Source of the DNA: an uncultured Acidobacteriota bacterium
GTDB lineage: Bacteria > Acidobacteriota > Blastocatellia > Pyrinomonadales > Pyrinomonadaceae
DNA length: 64,000 bases
Assembly (NCBI GenBank): GCA_902826795.1
Contig: CADEGD010000006.1
Coordinates: 85,768 to 149,767 of the forward strand
Direction: 5' to 3'
The translations under genes were made by a program, and so were the position numbers. Shown here in pieces: positions 1 through 8,028 of this stretch (within the stretch, counting starts at the first letter, position 1; each line of letters begins with the position of its first letter). Below the pieces are notes generated by a model, which did not search any database, was not told the DNA's origin, and was given only the letters and a program-made list of their open reading frames with translations.

Positions 1-14
1 TAAAGCGGCAGGCT

Positions 15-395
15 ATGTACTATACTAGCGGTGCTAAGGTCAGTTCTCCTGACCCTCAGGTCAGCGTAAACCCTAAATCGCCGGTACACTTTAGGATTTT
101 CAAGATGCCCAAATTTCCATTCTCCCTCGCCGAACGACGGCCGGAGCTGTTTAAGAGTTGCCAGCTTCCGTCGGCAACTCCTGTTCCTGTTTCTTACGAA
201 GGCATCTTTCTCGGCGAGGTCGCGATTCCGCTGTCGGGCGTGATCGAACTTCCGATTACCGAGAACCTCATACCGCGAATGCAGGCCGACCGAGTAATGG
301 TGATGATCGATACGACCTCGCTTTTGCCTCACGACGCCCTTGACGATTTTCAGATGGTCCGCATCGTCGGAATCGAGATCTATGACCGCAACTAA
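15..395 (+). CDS. Hypothetical protein
   Basis: I do not recognise this 126-codon reading frame. The N-terminal 30 codons look low quality, so the true start may be the ATG at 105, giving about 96 residues. The remainder has a plausible folded composition (IPLSGVIELPITENL, then RVMVMIDTTSL and VRIVGIEIYDRN) with alternating hydrophobic strands, and no signal peptide or membrane segment. It ends just before a bidirectional terminator shared with the RNase gene on the other strand. The window edge hides the upstream context. Confidence 0.5.
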   Translation: MYYTSGAKVSSPDPQVSVNPKSPVHFRIFKMPKFPFSLAERRPELFKSCQLPSATPVPVSYEGIFLGEVAIPLSGVIELPITENLIPRMQADRVMVMIDTTSLLPHDALDDFQMVRIVGIEIYDRN

Positions 396-430
396 AAAAG
401 TGCGGCCACTGCTGACCGCACTTTCTTAGA
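393..430. terminator. Bidirectional rho-independent terminator
   Basis: A perfect 9-bp stem (aaagtgcgg at 397-405 with ccgcacttt at 416-424) encloses a 10-nt loop. It is flanked by an A-run on the left and a T-rich stretch on the right, so it can end transcription from both the plus-strand gene and the convergent RNase gene. Confidence 0.8.
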
Positions 431-445
431 CTCCCGGTCTACGAT

Positions 446-3160
446 CTACACAAAAGCGAAGTCGTACTGCGCTTGGTGGATGTGCGGATCAGCGGTCACG
501 TCGATGTTGCCGAGGTGGGCTTCGAGTTCTTCGAGAACGCTTCGCTCGGTCGACCGCAATGCCTTCGCGACATCCGGATGAACGCGCAGCGTCGTCTGCC
601 GCACGTCTTCGGTATGCCTCGCCAATCGTCGGGCCTCGCTCAATATCTCGTAGCAAACCGTCACCGGCGACTTAACCCAGCCCGCGCCCTCACAGTATTC
701 GCACGGCGCGCACATCGTGCGTTCGAGCGACTGTTTCACGCGTTTGCGGGTCATGATGATCAGCCCAAAATCGTTGAATGACAGTACCTTCGTCGGCGAC
801 TTGTCGTACGACAGTGCTTCCTGCAATGCCTGCGAGACCTTGTGACGGTTGCGGCGGTCTTCCATGTCGATCAGGTCGAGCACGATGATGCCGCCGAGGT
901 CGCGCAAGCGGATCTGCCTAGCGATCTCGTCAACCGCCTCCATGTTCGTCTTGGTGATCGTGTCTTCAAGCCGGGCATTGCCCTTGCCGACAAACTTGCC
1001 GGTGTTAACGTCGATCGCAACGAGAGCCTCGGTCTGATTGATCACGAGATAGCCGCCGGATTTGAGCCATACACGCGGCTTGAGCGCCTTATCGATCTCT
1101 TCCTGCACGCCGTATTGCTCGAGGATCGGCTCTTCACGCGTGTAAAGTTTTACGCGATTCACGAGCTTCGGCTGAATTCGGTTGATGAACTCGACCGTCC
1201 GCAGATATTCTTCTTCGCTGTCCACGCGGATCGCCCCAAAGTCGTCCGAAAGCTGATCGCGAAGCAGACGCTGGACAAGGTCGAGATCCTGGTGCACCAT
1301 CGCCGGCGACTTCGATTTTTCACTCGTCTTCTTGATGTCGAGCCACGTGCGGACGAGATATCTCGCGTCCTGCCGCAGATCTTCTTCCGTGATCCCGATC
1401 CCAGCCGTGCGAACGATAAATCCGCCCGACGGAACATCTTCTTCATTGCGGATCCGCTGGATCAGCGTGCGAAGGCGTCCGCGTTCGCTCGACGATTCGA
1501 TCTTGCGTGACACGCCGACGTGTTCGATGGTCGGCATGTAAACGAGGAACCTTCCGGGCAATGCGATGTGCGAAGTGATACGCGCACCCTTCTTGGCGAT
1601 CGGCTCTTTCGCGATCTGCACGAGAACTTCCTGGCCTTCGCGGAGCAGATCCGAAATGGTCGGCTGTCCGCCTCGCCGTTCGCCTCTGTCGCCGCGATCA
1701 TCTCGCCCGCCGCGCTCCTTGCGGTCTCCGCGATCGTTACGCTCATTGCGGTCACCGCGCTCATTGCGGTCGCCGCGGTCACGCTGTTGAGTGTTATCTC
1801 GATCCCGGTCTCGTCCGCGGCCACGACGGGAATCCCTGTCCCGGTTACGGTCATCACGGCCACGCGATCTTGCTCCATCGCCGTCGGCATTCGGCGCATC
1901 CGTTATTTCTACCGGCGTATCCTCGGCAGACTTTGCCTCTATCGCTTCGTCCGCAACTACATCATCGGCAAACACTATCTCGACTTCGCCGTCGCCATTC
2001 GCCTCCGGTTCGTCGTCACCCTCGAGCTCGCTTACTTCCTCAAGCGCGTCGGTCACGTCCTTCTTTTTGCTCTTGGCGCCCCCACGCCGACGGCCGCGGC
2101 CACCGCGACGAACCGCCATCGGCGACGTTTCGTCAGATGCGCGGACACTTGCCTCGGCGTCGGCCAGTGGCTCATCAGAATCTTCAGAGGTTTCCGCCTT
2201 CTTTTTCGACCTTGAGCGCTTCGGCTTAGCTTCGGCAGGTTCATCCGTCTTCTTCTTGCGAGTGGATTTTTTCTCAGCCGGAGCGGCATCGCCATCTTCC
2301 GCCTTCTTCGATTTTCCTCGCGTGGATTTCTTCTTCGGCTTCTCTTCGACTACGTCATCCTCGTCGGCGACACGCTCGAATCCGCCGTCCGCCGCAACCG
2401 AACCGAGCAGCGATCCGACCTCGCCCGGGGCCTCTTCTTCCATGTCGAACTCAACCGCACGCACGCGGTCAATGATCGCCTCCTGAATGTAGGCGTCTTT
2501 GAACATTTCGCCCGTGTCTTCGTCGTCGGCTACGCGTTCGAATCCGCCGTCGTCAAACTCGATCACCGGAGCCTCGGCAACGTTCAGATCAAAGTCGATC
2601 TCGCCTGCCTGGGCATCTGATTCGTGAATTTCCTCAGACCCGGAAGAAGCCGGAGCCGCATCACGTCCACCACGATCTCTGTCCCGGTCACGGCCTCGTC
2701 CTCTGCCGCGACCGCCGCGCTCGTTGCGATCGCGATCACGTCCTGATGAAGCGGTTTCGGCTGACGGCTCCGAAGCCTCGGCGAGCGGCTCGGCAAGCTC
2801 CTGTGTCGATTCCATCGCTTTCTCGCGTTCGACGCGAGCTCGGTCGATTTTCTCGTTCGCCTCGCGACGGGCTTCTTCGGGCGAAGATTTCTTGCCCTTC
2901 TCCATCACGATGCGTTCGATCTCTTCCTCTTCGTCGAAAAAGTCCGACACATAGAGAAACGCGTCGCGTTCGAGCCCGATGTTCACAAACGCCGACTGCA
3001 TCCCTGGCAGCACGCGCTGAACACGGCCCTTGTAGATATTCCCGGCGATGCCGCTGTTCTCTTCCCCGCGTTCGATATAGAACTCGGAGACCTTCCCGTT
3101 ATCGAGAATGGCGATCTTTTTTTCGCGTCCGTTGACGCTGATGATCATTTCTTTAGACAT
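446..3160 (-). CDS. rne: Ribonuclease E/G family endoribonuclease with large S1-domain insertion
   Basis: Endoribonuclease of the Rne/Rng family, which cleaves single-stranded RNA in mRNA decay and rRNA/tRNA processing. Residues 1-80 are the first half of an S1 domain (GNIYKGRVQRVLPGMQSAFV). Residues about 80-498 are a highly charged, disordered insertion rich in K/E and then RG/RD/RN repeats. The S1 domain resumes near 500 and the RNase H-like and DNase I-like catalytic core follows. The metal-binding aspartates are in AIDVNTGKF (D about 717) and LDLIDM (D about 762), and the Zn-link cysteines are CAPCEYC (about 818). E. coli RNase E places its disordered scaffold at the C-terminus, whereas here it interrupts S1. 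FERVAD occurs twice inside the insertion. The ATG start is supported by the immediate S1 fold. Confidence 0.93.
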   Translation of the reverse strand: MSKEMIISVNGREKKIAILDNGKVSEFYIERGEENSGIAGNIYKGRVQRVLPGMQSAFVNIGLERDAFLYVSDFFDEEEEIERIVMEKGKKSSPEEARREANEKIDRARVEREKAMESTQELAEPLAEASEPSAETASSGRDRDRNERGGRGRGRGRDRDRDRGGRDAAPASSGSEEIHESDAQAGEIDFDLNVAEAPVIEFDDGGFERVADDEDTGEMFKDAYIQEAIIDRVRAVEFDMEEEAPGEVGSLLGSVAADGGFERVADEDDVVEEKPKKKSTRGKSKKAEDGDAAPAEKKSTRKKKTDEPAEAKPKRSRSKKKAETSEDSDEPLADAEASVRASDETSPMAVRRGGRGRRRGGAKSKKKDVTDALEEVSELEGDDEPEANGDGEVEIVFADDVVADEAIEAKSAEDTPVEITDAPNADGDGARSRGRDDRNRDRDSRRGRGRDRDRDNTQQRDRGDRNERGDRNERNDRGDRKERGGRDDRGDRGERRGGQPTISDLLREGQEVLVQIAKEPIAKKGARITSHIALPGRFLVYMPTIEHVGVSRKIESSSERGRLRTLIQRIRNEEDVPSGGFIVRTAGIGITEEDLRQDARYLVRTWLDIKKTSEKSKSPAMVHQDLDLVQRLLRDQLSDDFGAIRVDSEEEYLRTVEFINRIQPKLVNRVKLYTREEPILEQYGVQEEIDKALKPRVWLKSGGYLVINQTEALVAIDVNTGKFVGKGNARLEDTITKTNMEAVDEIARQIRLRDLGGIIVLDLIDMEDRRNRHKVSQALQEALSYDKSPTKVLSFNDFGLIIMTRKRVKQSLERTMCAPCEYCEGAGWVKSPVTVCYEILSEARRLARHTEDVRQTTLRVHPDVAKALRSTERSVLEELEAHLGNIDVTADPHIHQAQYDFAFV

Positions 3161-3590
3161 ACAAAGTCTTTATTCCTCAATTATTTGGATCGAGTCGCCG
3201 GAGTGAGTTTCGGATGGATTCTGGACAGACGCTCTGACAGCTATATTAGCCGCCACAACGGATCTTGCGTATGGATAAACTTATTGCGTTCGATGTATGG
3301 AGAGTTTCTCCGATACTTCGAGAGTAGGTTTTAATCACACGAGGGGATCTTTTTCACGCGAAAATGCAATTTCTAATTGCCCTTCGCAAGGGAGCACTGA
3401 CCCAAATAGCGGATGTGCTCGACCTCTCAAAAATCTGTTTCTAAACGGGCTCTGGAAAAGCACCCTTTTGAATCCTTGTAGTTCGCTCCCGCTCGCTCAA
3501 CGGCAAACGGCCTCCAGGCAAACTCACGAGAAGTATAACCAAATAAACCAATTAAACAAAATTAGTTTCCTGCAAATCTAAAGTCTTTTA
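3161..3590. other. Intergenic region without recognised gene
   Basis: About 430 bp between the divergent RNase gene and hicAB. A 94-codon open frame at 3297-3581 has no good ribosome site, unusual composition and no recognisable family, so I do not call it. AT content rises toward 3590, consistent with promoter sequence for hicAB. I see no tRNA or clear hairpin here. Confidence 0.5.
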
Positions 3591-3593
3591 GTA

Positions 3594-3614
3594 TGGTACT
3601 ATATGTGGTACTAT
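3594..3614 (+). promoter_or_regulatory. Direct repeats upstream of hicAB, candidate operator
   Basis: The 9-mer tggtactat occurs at 3594-3602 and again at 3606-3614, spaced 12 bp start to start, immediately upstream of the AAGGA ribosome site of hicA. HicB antitoxins usually autoregulate by binding repeats overlapping the promoter. The operator role here is inferred from position. Confidence 0.45.
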
Positions 3615-3627
3615 TAAGGAATCATGT

Positions 3628-3891
3628 ATGACCATCTCAGAGGCTGTCGAAAAACTTGAACGAGAAAAGTCAGGCACGCGATTCTCACATCTCTTGAAAG
3701 TTTGCGAAGAGTTCTTCGGCTCGCCGAGGATAAAAGGAAGTCATCACATTTTCAGAACGCCCTGGCAAGGTGATCCGCGATTAAATATTCAATCAGATAA
3801 AGGGAAGGCAAAACCGTATCAGGTGGAGCAAGTATTAGCGGCACTTAGAAAACTTGACGGAATACACGACGAGAATAGAAAGGTGAATTAA
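3628..3891 (+). CDS. hicA: HicA-family mRNA interferase toxin
   Basis: 87-residue protein of the HicA family. These are small dsRBD-fold RNases that cleave mRNA and are neutralised by HicB. The family signature is visible as the catalytic histidine segment GSHHIFRTP (about residues 38-46), followed by the strand LNIQSDKGKAKPYQVEQVL. Length and gene order (toxin first) match classic hicAB modules. The start is preceded by AAGGA, and hicB begins 1 bp after its stop. The reading frame is intact. Confidence 0.88.
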   Translation: MTISEAVEKLEREKSGTRFSHLLKVCEEFFGSPRIKGSHHIFRTPWQGDPRLNIQSDKGKAKPYQVEQVLAALRKLDGIHDENRKVN

Positions 3892-3892
3892 G

Positions 3893-4231
3893 ATGGCGAA
3901 GGAAAACAAACTAGCGAAGGAATATAGCTACTCCGTTACGTGGTCGGAAAAGGATCGAGCTTTTGTTGGACGGGTTGCAGAGTTCTCCTCGCTCGCGGCT
4001 CACGGCCGTACGCAGGAGAAGGCACTTGTAGAGATTCGCACCGTCGTGGAATACGTATTAGACGACCTTCGCGAATCCGGCGAACCGATACCGGAGCCGC
4101 TCGGCAGGAGGGCCTATAGCGGACGCCTAAACGTCCGTCTCTCCAAAGATCTTCATCGCCGCCTCGCACTCGAATCTTCAGCTCAAGGAGTTTCGCTCAA
4201 TAACTGGATCAACGCGAAACTCGCTCGCTGA
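3893..4231 (+). CDS. hicB: HicB-family antitoxin
   Basis: 112-residue partner of the preceding toxin. The N-terminal half is the degenerate RNase H-like HicB fold (YSVTWSEKDRAFVGRVAEF, then GRTQEKALVEI). The C-terminal half, from about residue 70, is a ribbon-helix-helix DNA-binding domain (RLNVRLSKDLHRRLALES, SLNNWINAKL). Such antitoxins sequester HicA and repress their own promoter through the C-terminal domain. One base separates the two genes, so translation is probably coupled. Confidence 0.9.
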   Translation: MAKENKLAKEYSYSVTWSEKDRAFVGRVAEFSSLAAHGRTQEKALVEIRTVVEYVLDDLRESGEPIPEPLGRRAYSGRLNVRLSKDLHRRLALESSAQGVSLNNWINAKLAR

Positions 4232-4261
4232 TGCCGTCACACCATCAGCAAAGATTTCTAC

Positions 4262-4651
4262 ATGAACACTTTCTCAAGATTTTCACGCATCAAGCGGGAG
4301 TTTGGAACGTGGGTGTTTGTAAAAACGCTATTGTTGCTGATGGCTGCGGTCGGCGTTTCGGCTATCGCATATTTCGGATTTGAATCAGTCGTACCTGCAA
4401 TGATCGTGGTTGTCGGCCTTGTTGCCGGATGGATTCTTCGCGATGCGATCGTAAACCATTTCGACTTCCTTCAATGGGTGTTGCCCGGATCACTCTTCAT
4501 CTACGGCATCCTTTTATTTGTCGGCGAACGCATCATTGGAATCTCACGCACCGCTCAAGCGATCATCATCGCCGCCGTCCTCGCCATCGCTTTCTCGATC
4601 CAATTCTGGTCGCTGTCAGATCCGTCGATCGTGAAAATTCCAGAAGACTAG
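4262..4651 (+). CDS. Small integral membrane protein of unknown function
   Basis: 129 residues with four predicted membrane segments: about 18-40, 44-62, 75-93 and 96-116. I recognise no family. A basic N-terminus (SRFSRIKREFG) suggests a cytoplasmic N-terminal end. It lies 30 bp after hicB but shows no functional link to it, and it converges on the aldehyde dehydrogenase gene. Confidence 0.6.
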   Translation: MNTFSRFSRIKREFGTWVFVKTLLLLMAAVGVSAIAYFGFESVVPAMIVVVGLVAGWILRDAIVNHFDFLQWVLPGSLFIYGILLFVGERIIGISRTAQAIIIAAVLAIAFSIQFWSLSDPSIVKIPED

Positions 4652-4660
4652 GATCTCAGA

Positions 4661-6277
4661 TCATCGCCGAAGCAACTCCCTAATGCGTTTAGATAACTGC
4701 GGTGCTATAGTGGCTGCCTTCAGCATCGAGCCACTTGCAAACTTCGTTGCGAAACCTCGGAAAGTTTCGACGGCGGTTGGGGTGTACGGCATCCACCAGG
4801 CGTTCGGAACTATCGAGATGCGGTTGGTGTGGATGTGCTGGGGCTGGACGAGTTCCATCAGGCCTTCGATTCCATGCGTGCGGCCGCGGCCGGAATTTTT
4901 GAAGCCGCCCCAGGGAGTTTGTCCTAAGCCGTGCGTGTAGAGAACTTCGTTAATGCAGACTGAACCGCATTCGATCTGCTCGGCGACTCGGCGGCCTTTT
5001 GCGTAGTCGCGCGTCCAAACGCTTGCTGTCAACCCAAACTCGGAATCGTTGGCGAGAGCGATCGCTTCCGCTTCCGTCTTGAACGTCGCTATCGGCAGCG
5101 TCGGGCCGAACGTCTCTTCCTGCATCGGCCGCATGTCATTCGTGGCTCCGGAGATGACCGTAGGTTCGTAGAACAATGGAACGCGGATATTTTTGTCCGC
5201 ATCTTCGGAATGGCGGACAGGGATGTCCGCGTTCCGGCCACCCGTCTCGATCTTCGCCCCCGCTTCACGAAAGGCCGCGACGTGATCCTCGACGATCTGA
5301 AGCTGCCGCTCTGAAGACATCGGCCCGATCGAAACATCTTCCGAATCACCGCGGCCTTGCTTCATCTGCTTCACTTTCTCAACGATCAGCCGCGTCAATT
5401 CATCGGCAACGGATTCGTGAACATACAGCCGCTCGACCGAGGAACACGATTGGCCGGCGTTGCAGAAGGCTCCCCAAACCGCCCCGCCCGCGGCGAGCTT
5501 GAGATTCGCATCTTCGAACACGATCATCGGGTCTTTGCCGCCAAGCTCAAGCACGGTCGATGTCAGATTCTGGGCAGCAACTTTGGCGATTCTCTTTCCG
5601 GTTGCGACCGAGCCGGTGAACATTACCTTGTCCGGCGGCGCTTCGACGAGAGCGGCTCCGGCCTCGCCCGCACCGTGAACTATCCGCACAAGTCCGTCAG
5701 GCGCCCCTGCCTTCTTAAAGATCTCGCCGATCTTTTCGCCGACCAGCGGCGTCAACTCCGACGGTTTCATAACCACCGAATTGCCCGCCATCACCGCCAT
5801 AACCGTCTCGCCCAGCGGGATCGAAAAAGGATAATTCCAAGCCGGGATTATTCCTACAACGCCGTAAGGCTTGTAGATAATCTTTGAAGAGCGGCCGAGC
5901 AATCCATACAAACCAATGCCGACCCGCCTCGGCTTCAGCATCTTTTCCGCTCCGCGGGCGATCCACTGCATCAGATCGAGCACGGGAGCGATCTCCATCG
6001 CGATCGCCTCACCGAAAGGCTTGCCCGATTCGGCAGAAATAAGTTTCGCGATGCCATCAATATCGGCAAGGATCACCTCGCGTGCGCTCATGATCAAAGC
6101 CTTCCGCTCGGCGAACGATGTCGTTTTCCACTTGTGGAAAACTTCCCTCGAACGCTCGACGGCGCTGTGTACGTCTTCCGGCGAGTCGATCGGTACACGC
6201 CCAACCTCTTCACCCGTCGCTGGGTCGAACGATATCAGCCCATCCGCCGCCGATTCACGTTGAATTACCGCACTCAT
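4661..6277 (-). CDS. Aldehyde dehydrogenase (NAD(P)+-dependent)
   Basis: Aldehyde dehydrogenase superfamily enzyme, 538 residues from the chosen start, oxidising an aldehyde to an acid; the substrate cannot be read from sequence. Visible signatures are PAWNYPFSIP, the cofactor lysine in VVMKPSE, the general-base glutamate in LELGGKDP (about E244) and the nucleophile in FCNAGQSC (about C278). The start at 6277 has a GAGG ribosome site; a longer frame to 6325 adds 16 residues that look non-coding. Residues about 349-367 (NADIPVRHSEDADKNIRVP) are encoded by a palindromic repeat found elsewhere in the window, inserted before the usual FYEPTV strand. The C-terminal 50 residues extend beyond the core family. 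Confidence 0.9.
   Translation of the reverse strand: MSAVIQRESAADGLISFDPATGEEVGRVPIDSPEDVHSAVERSREVFHKWKTTSFAERKALIMSAREVILADIDGIAKLISAESGKPFGEAIAMEIAPVLDLMQWIARGAEKMLKPRRVGIGLYGLLGRSSKIIYKPYGVVGIIPAWNYPFSIPLGETVMAVMAGNSVVMKPSELTPLVGEKIGEIFKKAGAPDGLVRIVHGAGEAGAALVEAPPDKVMFTGSVATGKRIAKVAAQNLTSTVLELGGKDPMIVFEDANLKLAAGGAVWGAFCNAGQSCSSVERLYVHESVADELTRLIVEKVKQMKQGRGDSEDVSIGPMSSERQLQIVEDHVAAFREAGAKIETGGRNADIPVRHSEDADKNIRVPLFYEPTVISGATNDMRPMQEETFGPTLPIATFKTEAEAIALANDSEFGLTASVWTRDYAKGRRVAEQIECGSVCINEVLYTHGLGQTPWGGFKNSGRGRTHGIEGLMELVQPQHIHTNRISIVPNAWWMPYTPTAVETFRGFATKFASGSMLKAATIAPQLSKRIRELLRR
5177..5235. repeat. Palindromic repeat element translated inside the aldehyde dehydrogenase
   Basis: Ends are ggaacgcgga and tccgcgttcc, with inner arms tgtccgc and gcggaca, so the whole 59 bp can fold as one long hairpin or two small ones. 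Copies of the same family lie at 38418-38449 and 38843-38907 in non-coding DNA. Here it sits within an intact reading frame and contributes about 19 residues. Confidence 0.8.
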
Positions 6278-6355
6278 ATCCTCATGCGATGATATGCCTC
6301 TATCCCCGCAAATGAAAGGTCTCACAGTTTCGCGTCGCGATAGTGAAAATAATTG

Positions 6356-6384
6356 TTGACACGGCGTTGCAGCTATGAGAATAT
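6356..6384 (+). promoter_or_regulatory. Candidate sigma70-type promoter in the ALDH/yggS gap
   Basis: TTGACA (6356-6361) is separated by 17 bp from GAATAT (6379-6384). It points to yggS, giving a leader of about 250 nt that carries the dispersed repeat at 6498-6590 and a small hairpin, cggag-tacg-ctccg, at 6436-6449. No gene is visible between 6278 and 6641. Confidence 0.45.
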
Positions 6385-6497
6385 GTTTGGCCCGGCGGAT
6401 GCATTCAGGCCGGTGATCTTTGAAATATTTTAAAACGGAGTACGCTCCGGCTCAGTTGTCACATCGCTGAAGTGAGACTCTATTTGGAAATGTGAAA

Positions 6498-6590
6498 TGA
6501 GACTGGCTGTAAGTTGTTGAAAGTTGGTGTAAGTGCTAGACCTTGTTTCAAATGGAACAAAAGTACACACGCGAAATGGAACGGAACAAG
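6498..6590 (+). repeat. 93-bp dispersed repeat, copy 1
   Basis: This block matches the reverse complement of 22365-22457 with about ten substitutions and no gaps by eye (roughly 89% identity). One half contains three variants of the motif acttWca phased every 10 bp (read on the minus strand). The other half carries cttgtt.c/g.aacaag inverted ends. It has no plausible coding content and lies in the presumed yggS leader. Confidence 0.8.
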
Positions 6591-6641
6591 ATCCACCGGT
6601 GCGAAATGTTTGACGTAAACCCGCGATGATAGAATCGAATC

Positions 6642-7310
6642 GTGTCGATTTCAACAAGTTTCGATTCGGTTCGTGGACGGATAGCCGCCGCCGCGAGTCG
6701 CTCCGGGAGACATCCATCCGAGATAAAGCTAATCGCGGTGAGCAAGACCCATTCGCCCGAAGTAATTCGGAAAGCATTGTCGGCGGGAGCTTCCGTATTC
6801 GGCGAGAACAAAGTTCAGGAGGCCGAAGGCAAGATCGTCGAGCTCGGTCGCGACGGAATCGAATGGCACCTAATCGGACACTTACAGTCGAACAAGGCGA
6901 GAAAGGCCGTGCAGCTCTTTGATTATGTTCACACACTCGATTCGATCGAACTGGCCGAGCGGCTTGAGCGTATCTGTATTGAGGAAGGTCGCGAGGAATT
7001 GAAAATTTTGATTCAGGTCGATCTTGCCGGCGAAGACACGAAGTCGGGAGCAGCCGAATCGAATCTGCCTTCGCTTATCGAATACCTGAGATCGTGCGAA
7101 CGGCTTAAGCTAACCGGCCTGATGATCCTGCCGCCGTTCTTCGACGATCCGGAAGCGACGCGGCCGTATTTCAAACGTCTCCGCGAGAATCGAGATGAAC
7201 TTCTTTCCGGCGGTGAACTTTCAATGGGAATGAGTCACGATTTCGAGGTCGCGATCGAAGAAGGATCAACGATCGTTCGCGTCGGAACAGCGATCTTTGG
7301 GCAACGTTGA
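6642..7310 (+). CDS. yggS: YggS-family pyridoxal phosphate homeostasis protein
   Basis: 222-residue member of the YggS/PROSC family, single-domain alanine racemase-like TIM barrels that bind pyridoxal 5'-phosphate and buffer its free level. The PLP lysine is in IAVSKTHSP (K35). Other family blocks are FGENKVQEA, WHLIGHLQSNKA, LTGLMILPP, LSMGMSHDFEVAIEEGST and VRVGTAIFG. The start is GTG at 6642. It stands upstream of yggT, the commonest neighbour of yggS across bacteria. A 20-bp perfect hairpin follows directly after the stop. Confidence 0.95.
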   Translation: MSISTSFDSVRGRIAAAASRSGRHPSEIKLIAVSKTHSPEVIRKALSAGASVFGENKVQEAEGKIVELGRDGIEWHLIGHLQSNKARKAVQLFDYVHTLDSIELAERLERICIEEGREELKILIQVDLAGEDTKSGAAESNLPSLIEYLRSCERLKLTGLMILPPFFDDPEATRPYFKRLRENRDELLSGGELSMGMSHDFEVAIEEGSTIVRVGTAIFGQR

Positions 7311-7369
7311 GAGTTCAAGCTTTAGCTTGCTTTCCGAGCCATCGAAGAGGCAAGCTAAAGCTTGAACTC
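7311..7369. repeat. Perfect 20-bp inverted repeat between yggS and yggT
   Basis: Arms at 7311-7330 (gagttcaagctttagcttgc) and 7350-7369 are perfectly complementary around a 19-nt loop. No T-run follows, so it is not a standard terminator. It begins immediately after the yggS stop and ends 7 bp before the yggT start. It resembles a REP/BIME-like palindromic unit or an mRNA-stabilising hairpin. Confidence 0.8.
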
Positions 7370-7376
7370 TAAACAT

Positions 7377-7970
7377 ATGCTGATAGCTACCGTTTACCCG
7401 ATAGTTTGGATGATCTTGTGGGGATTGTTTCTCGCTTTCCTCATATTCATGGTGCTTCGGCTCATCTTTAACTATGCCGATCCGAACCCGTTTGGTGCGG
7501 TCGGCAGGTTCGGTTTCAGCATCAGAAAGCTGACCGAGAAATGGGTTTACCCGGCGTCGAGGTTTCTCGCGAATTTTCGGGTCGACACCCGCCTTGCCCC
7601 GCTCGTGACGCTTTTTATTGGATTGGTATTCACCTATTTCGCGAGCCAGATAATTGGCAATACGTTCTTTGTCATCGACGGCCTTTCGCTCGGCGTCTCG
7701 AGCGGCAATCCGAAGATGTTTATCGGTTTCGTACTCTACGGTCTGCTCAGCGTTCTGGTGCTGTTCATCTTTATCCGCTTCATCTCACAGTGGTTCGTTT
7801 TCACGCGGAAAACTTTCCTTGGATTTGTGATGAAGGTGACCGACCCGATCATGCTGCCGGTGCAGAAACTGATCCCGCCGATCGGGATGTTCGATATTTC
7901 CGCGATGATCGTGCTTATCCTGATCGGTCTGCTGCAATCGGTCGTGCTGAACATCTTTGTTCGGCAATAA
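7377..7970 (+). CDS. yggT: YggT-family membrane protein
   Basis: 198-residue integral membrane protein with two YGGT-type halves. Hydrophobic segments lie near residues 5-28, 68-90, 112-133 and 168-190, with the repeated pattern of an aromatic/basic loop followed by P-x2-PVQKLIPPIG near residue 160. The family is linked to septum/cell-shape and osmotic functions, but its mechanism is not settled. ATG at 7377 is preferred over TTG at 7362, because the latter lies inside the preceding hairpin. The pair with yggS is a conserved association. Confidence 0.85.
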   Translation: MLIATVYPIVWMILWGLFLAFLIFMVLRLIFNYADPNPFGAVGRFGFSIRKLTEKWVYPASRFLANFRVDTRLAPLVTLFIGLVFTYFASQIIGNTFFVIDGLSLGVSSGNPKMFIGFVLYGLLSVLVLFIFIRFISQWFVFTRKTFLGFVMKVTDPIMLPVQKLIPPIGMFDISAMIVLILIGLLQSVVLNIFVRQ

Positions 7971-8028
7971 ACCGGCCACATCACACGCGAGCGGCTGCGG
8001 TGATGGGCCGGCGGCTGGCCGGTTTCTT
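7969..8028 (+). terminator. Hairpin after yggT
   Basis: aaaccggcca (7969-7978) pairs with tggccggttt (8016-8025), followed by cttct. The 37-nt interior can itself fold (gcggctgcgg, gggccggcggc). It overlaps the end of the convergent small membrane-protein gene. Confidence 0.5.

Noticed and set aside
1520..2215. Long plus-strand open frames opposite the RNase E insertion
   Set aside because: They are antisense to repetitive GC-rich codons of a clear gene; compositional shadows.
3297..3581. 94-codon open frame before hicAB
   Set aside because: No ribosome site, odd composition, no family pattern; ends in the AT-rich promoter region.
6278..6325. 16-residue N-terminal extension of the aldehyde dehydrogenase
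   Set aside because: The ATG at 6277 has a GAGG ribosome site and fits family N-termini; the extension reads as noise.
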